Of a stretch of 6,581 nt of DNA, positions 5,752-6,581 are shown piece by piece. Position 1 is the stretch's first letter. Every line of letters begins with the position of its first letter. Location of the stretch: NCBI GenBank assembly GCA_002434595.1, contig DJKK01000206.1, positions 8,811 to 15,391 on the forward strand, read 5' to 3'. The position numbers and the translations under genes are program-made. The notes under the pieces are model-generated. The model was not told the DNA's origin, searched no databases, and saw only the letters and a list, made by a program, of their open reading frames with translations. Origin of the DNA: Alphaproteobacteria bacterium UBA6544 (GTDB lineage Bacteria; Pseudomonadota; Alphaproteobacteria; UBA8366).

Positions 5752-6581
5752 TTAGGCCGTTGGTCGACTGAATAATACACCACCCGAGGTAGGCTTCTTG
5801 ACCCCCGTCGTCTCGGGGAAGCTGGTCGGCAAACCTTCCAGCTTTCGCACGGCAAGATAGGCAAAGGCCTGCGCTTCGATCGCGTCGCCATTCCAACCGA
5901 GCGCCTCCATCCGGTCGACCGGCACACCCAGCGTCAGACGCAAACCCGTCATGATTGCTGGATTCTTTCTGCCCCCACCACACACCACCCAGCGGACAGG
6001 GGCTGCGGGCAAATGATCAAGTGCTGATTGAACGCAAGAAACGGTAAATGCAGTTAGCGTCGCTGTCCCATCTTCCACAAGAAGCGGCTCGATGGCAGTC
6101 GTATCAACCTCATTACGGTCTAGGGATTTTGGCGGGGGTCGCCGTAAATACGGAAAGCGCATCAGCGCGGCCAGAGCTTTGTCGTCAATCTGGCCGCGAC
6201 GCGCCATTGCCCCGTCCCGGTCCATAGGCTTCCCCGTGTACCGATACGCCCAATCATCAATCAAGGCATTACCCGGGCCCGTATCAAAGGCGATCAAATT
6301 GTCGTCTGGGCCAATCCATGTTACGTTTCCGACCCCACCAAGGTTCAAGACCGCAATCGGTTTCTCGTGACCCGACATTAACGCAGCATGAAAAATAGGC
6401 GCTAAAGGTGCTCCCTCGCCGCTGTCATCTACGTCTGCTGACCGGAAATCGGCAACGACGTCTATCCCGCTCTCCGCCGCTAGCAATTTGCCATCACCAA
6501 TCTGCCAAGTAAATCCGCGCGACGGCTCGTGATGAAGGGTGTGACCATGAAAACCGACAACACCAACGGTCGAACGATCAA
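5752..6581 (-). CDS. anmK: Anhydro-N-acetylmuramic acid kinase, 5' end outside window
   Basis: This ATP-dependent kinase opens and phosphorylates 1,6-anhydro-MurNAc to MurNAc-6-phosphate in cytoplasmic peptidoglycan recycling. About 275 C-terminal residues are visible against roughly 370 in E. coli, and the frame stays open to the window edge, so the start lies beyond 6581. Motifs in order: GFHGHT (6538-6555, G-HGQT in relatives), WQIGDG, VVADFRSAD with the likely catalytic Asp, GEGAPLAP, GGVGNVTWIG, DTGPGNALIDDW (starting at 6285) for nucleotide/sugar binding, and the C-terminal VVCGGGRKNP, which is typical of the ASKHA fold. EALGWNGDAIEAQAFAYLA near the end is the usual C-terminal signature. 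No lesions are seen. It ends in TAA immediately next to the hydrolase stop. tyrS is a common neighbour of anmK but would lie outside the window. Confidence 0.93.
   Translation of the reverse strand, partial: DRSTVGVVGFHGHTLHHEPSRGFTWQIGDGKLLAAESGIDVVADFRSADVDDSGEGAPLAPIFHAALMSGHEKPIAVLNLGGVGNVTWIGPDDNLIAFDTGPGNALIDDWAYRYTGKPMDRDGAMARRGQIDDKALAALMRFPYLRRPPPKSLDRNEVDTTAIEPLLVEDGTATLTAFTVSCVQSALDHLPAAPVRWVVCGGGRKNPAIMTGLRLTLGVPVDRMEALGWNGDAIEAQAFAYLAVRKLEGLPTSFPETTGVKKPTSGGVLFSRPTA

Noticed and set aside
1..6581. Mobile elements, CRISPR arrays, tRNA and rRNA genes
   Set aside because: No repeat array, transposase, integrase, terminal repeats or RNA gene signature was found on either strand.

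Overview
The window looks like a chromosomal segment of an alphaproteobacterium, possibly of the Rhodospirillales type. That assignment is an inference from protein style and gene neighbourhood (short CysE with a C-terminal coiled coil, NifS/IscS-type desulfurase beside an Rrf2 regulator, adrenodoxin-type ferredoxin, anmK); no rRNA or other marker is present. Base composition is moderate and there are no phage, insertion-sequence, CRISPR, tRNA or rRNA signals.

Layout, left to right. Bases 1-18 form a perfect hairpin cut by the window edge. A small unrecognised plus-strand gene (190-459, TTG start with a strong ribosome site) ends at a probable rho-independent terminator (466-490). From 493 to 4846 every gene lies on the minus strand. 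In transcription order these are cysE (serine O-acetyltransferase), a dead iscR (Fe-S regulator), a cysteine desulfurase, a 2Fe-2S ferredoxin, tenA (aminopyrimidine aminohydrolase / thiaminase II), a relic of an RND efflux adaptor, and a 2-hydroxychromene-2-carboxylate isomerase-like DsbA/GST-kappa protein. A good sigma70-type promoter at 4963-4991 faces this block. On the right, an alpha/beta hydrolase of the COG2945 type (5083-5751, plus) converges on anmK (anhydro-N-acetylmuramic acid kinase, 5752 to the window edge, minus), with the two stop codons touching.

Functional logic. CysE makes O-acetylserine for cysteine synthesis. The desulfurase takes sulfur from cysteine for Fe-S clusters and thio-cofactors, the ferredoxin is a cluster-bearing electron carrier of the kind used in ISC systems, and TenA salvages the thiamin pyrimidine. 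The core is thus a cysteine - sulfur - Fe-S/thiamin block. The regulator that would normally sense Fe-S status is destroyed.

The most notable observation is the iscR pseudogene (3563-4002). Its whole length can still be read as IscR, including the three cluster cysteines and the histidine, but it carries three in-frame stops and a one-base frameshift. With the RND adaptor relic (1178-1396), this gives two dead genes within about 3 kb, which suggests ongoing gene loss in this lineage. I see no undescribed multi-gene system here; the window is mostly ordinary metabolism with visible gene decay.
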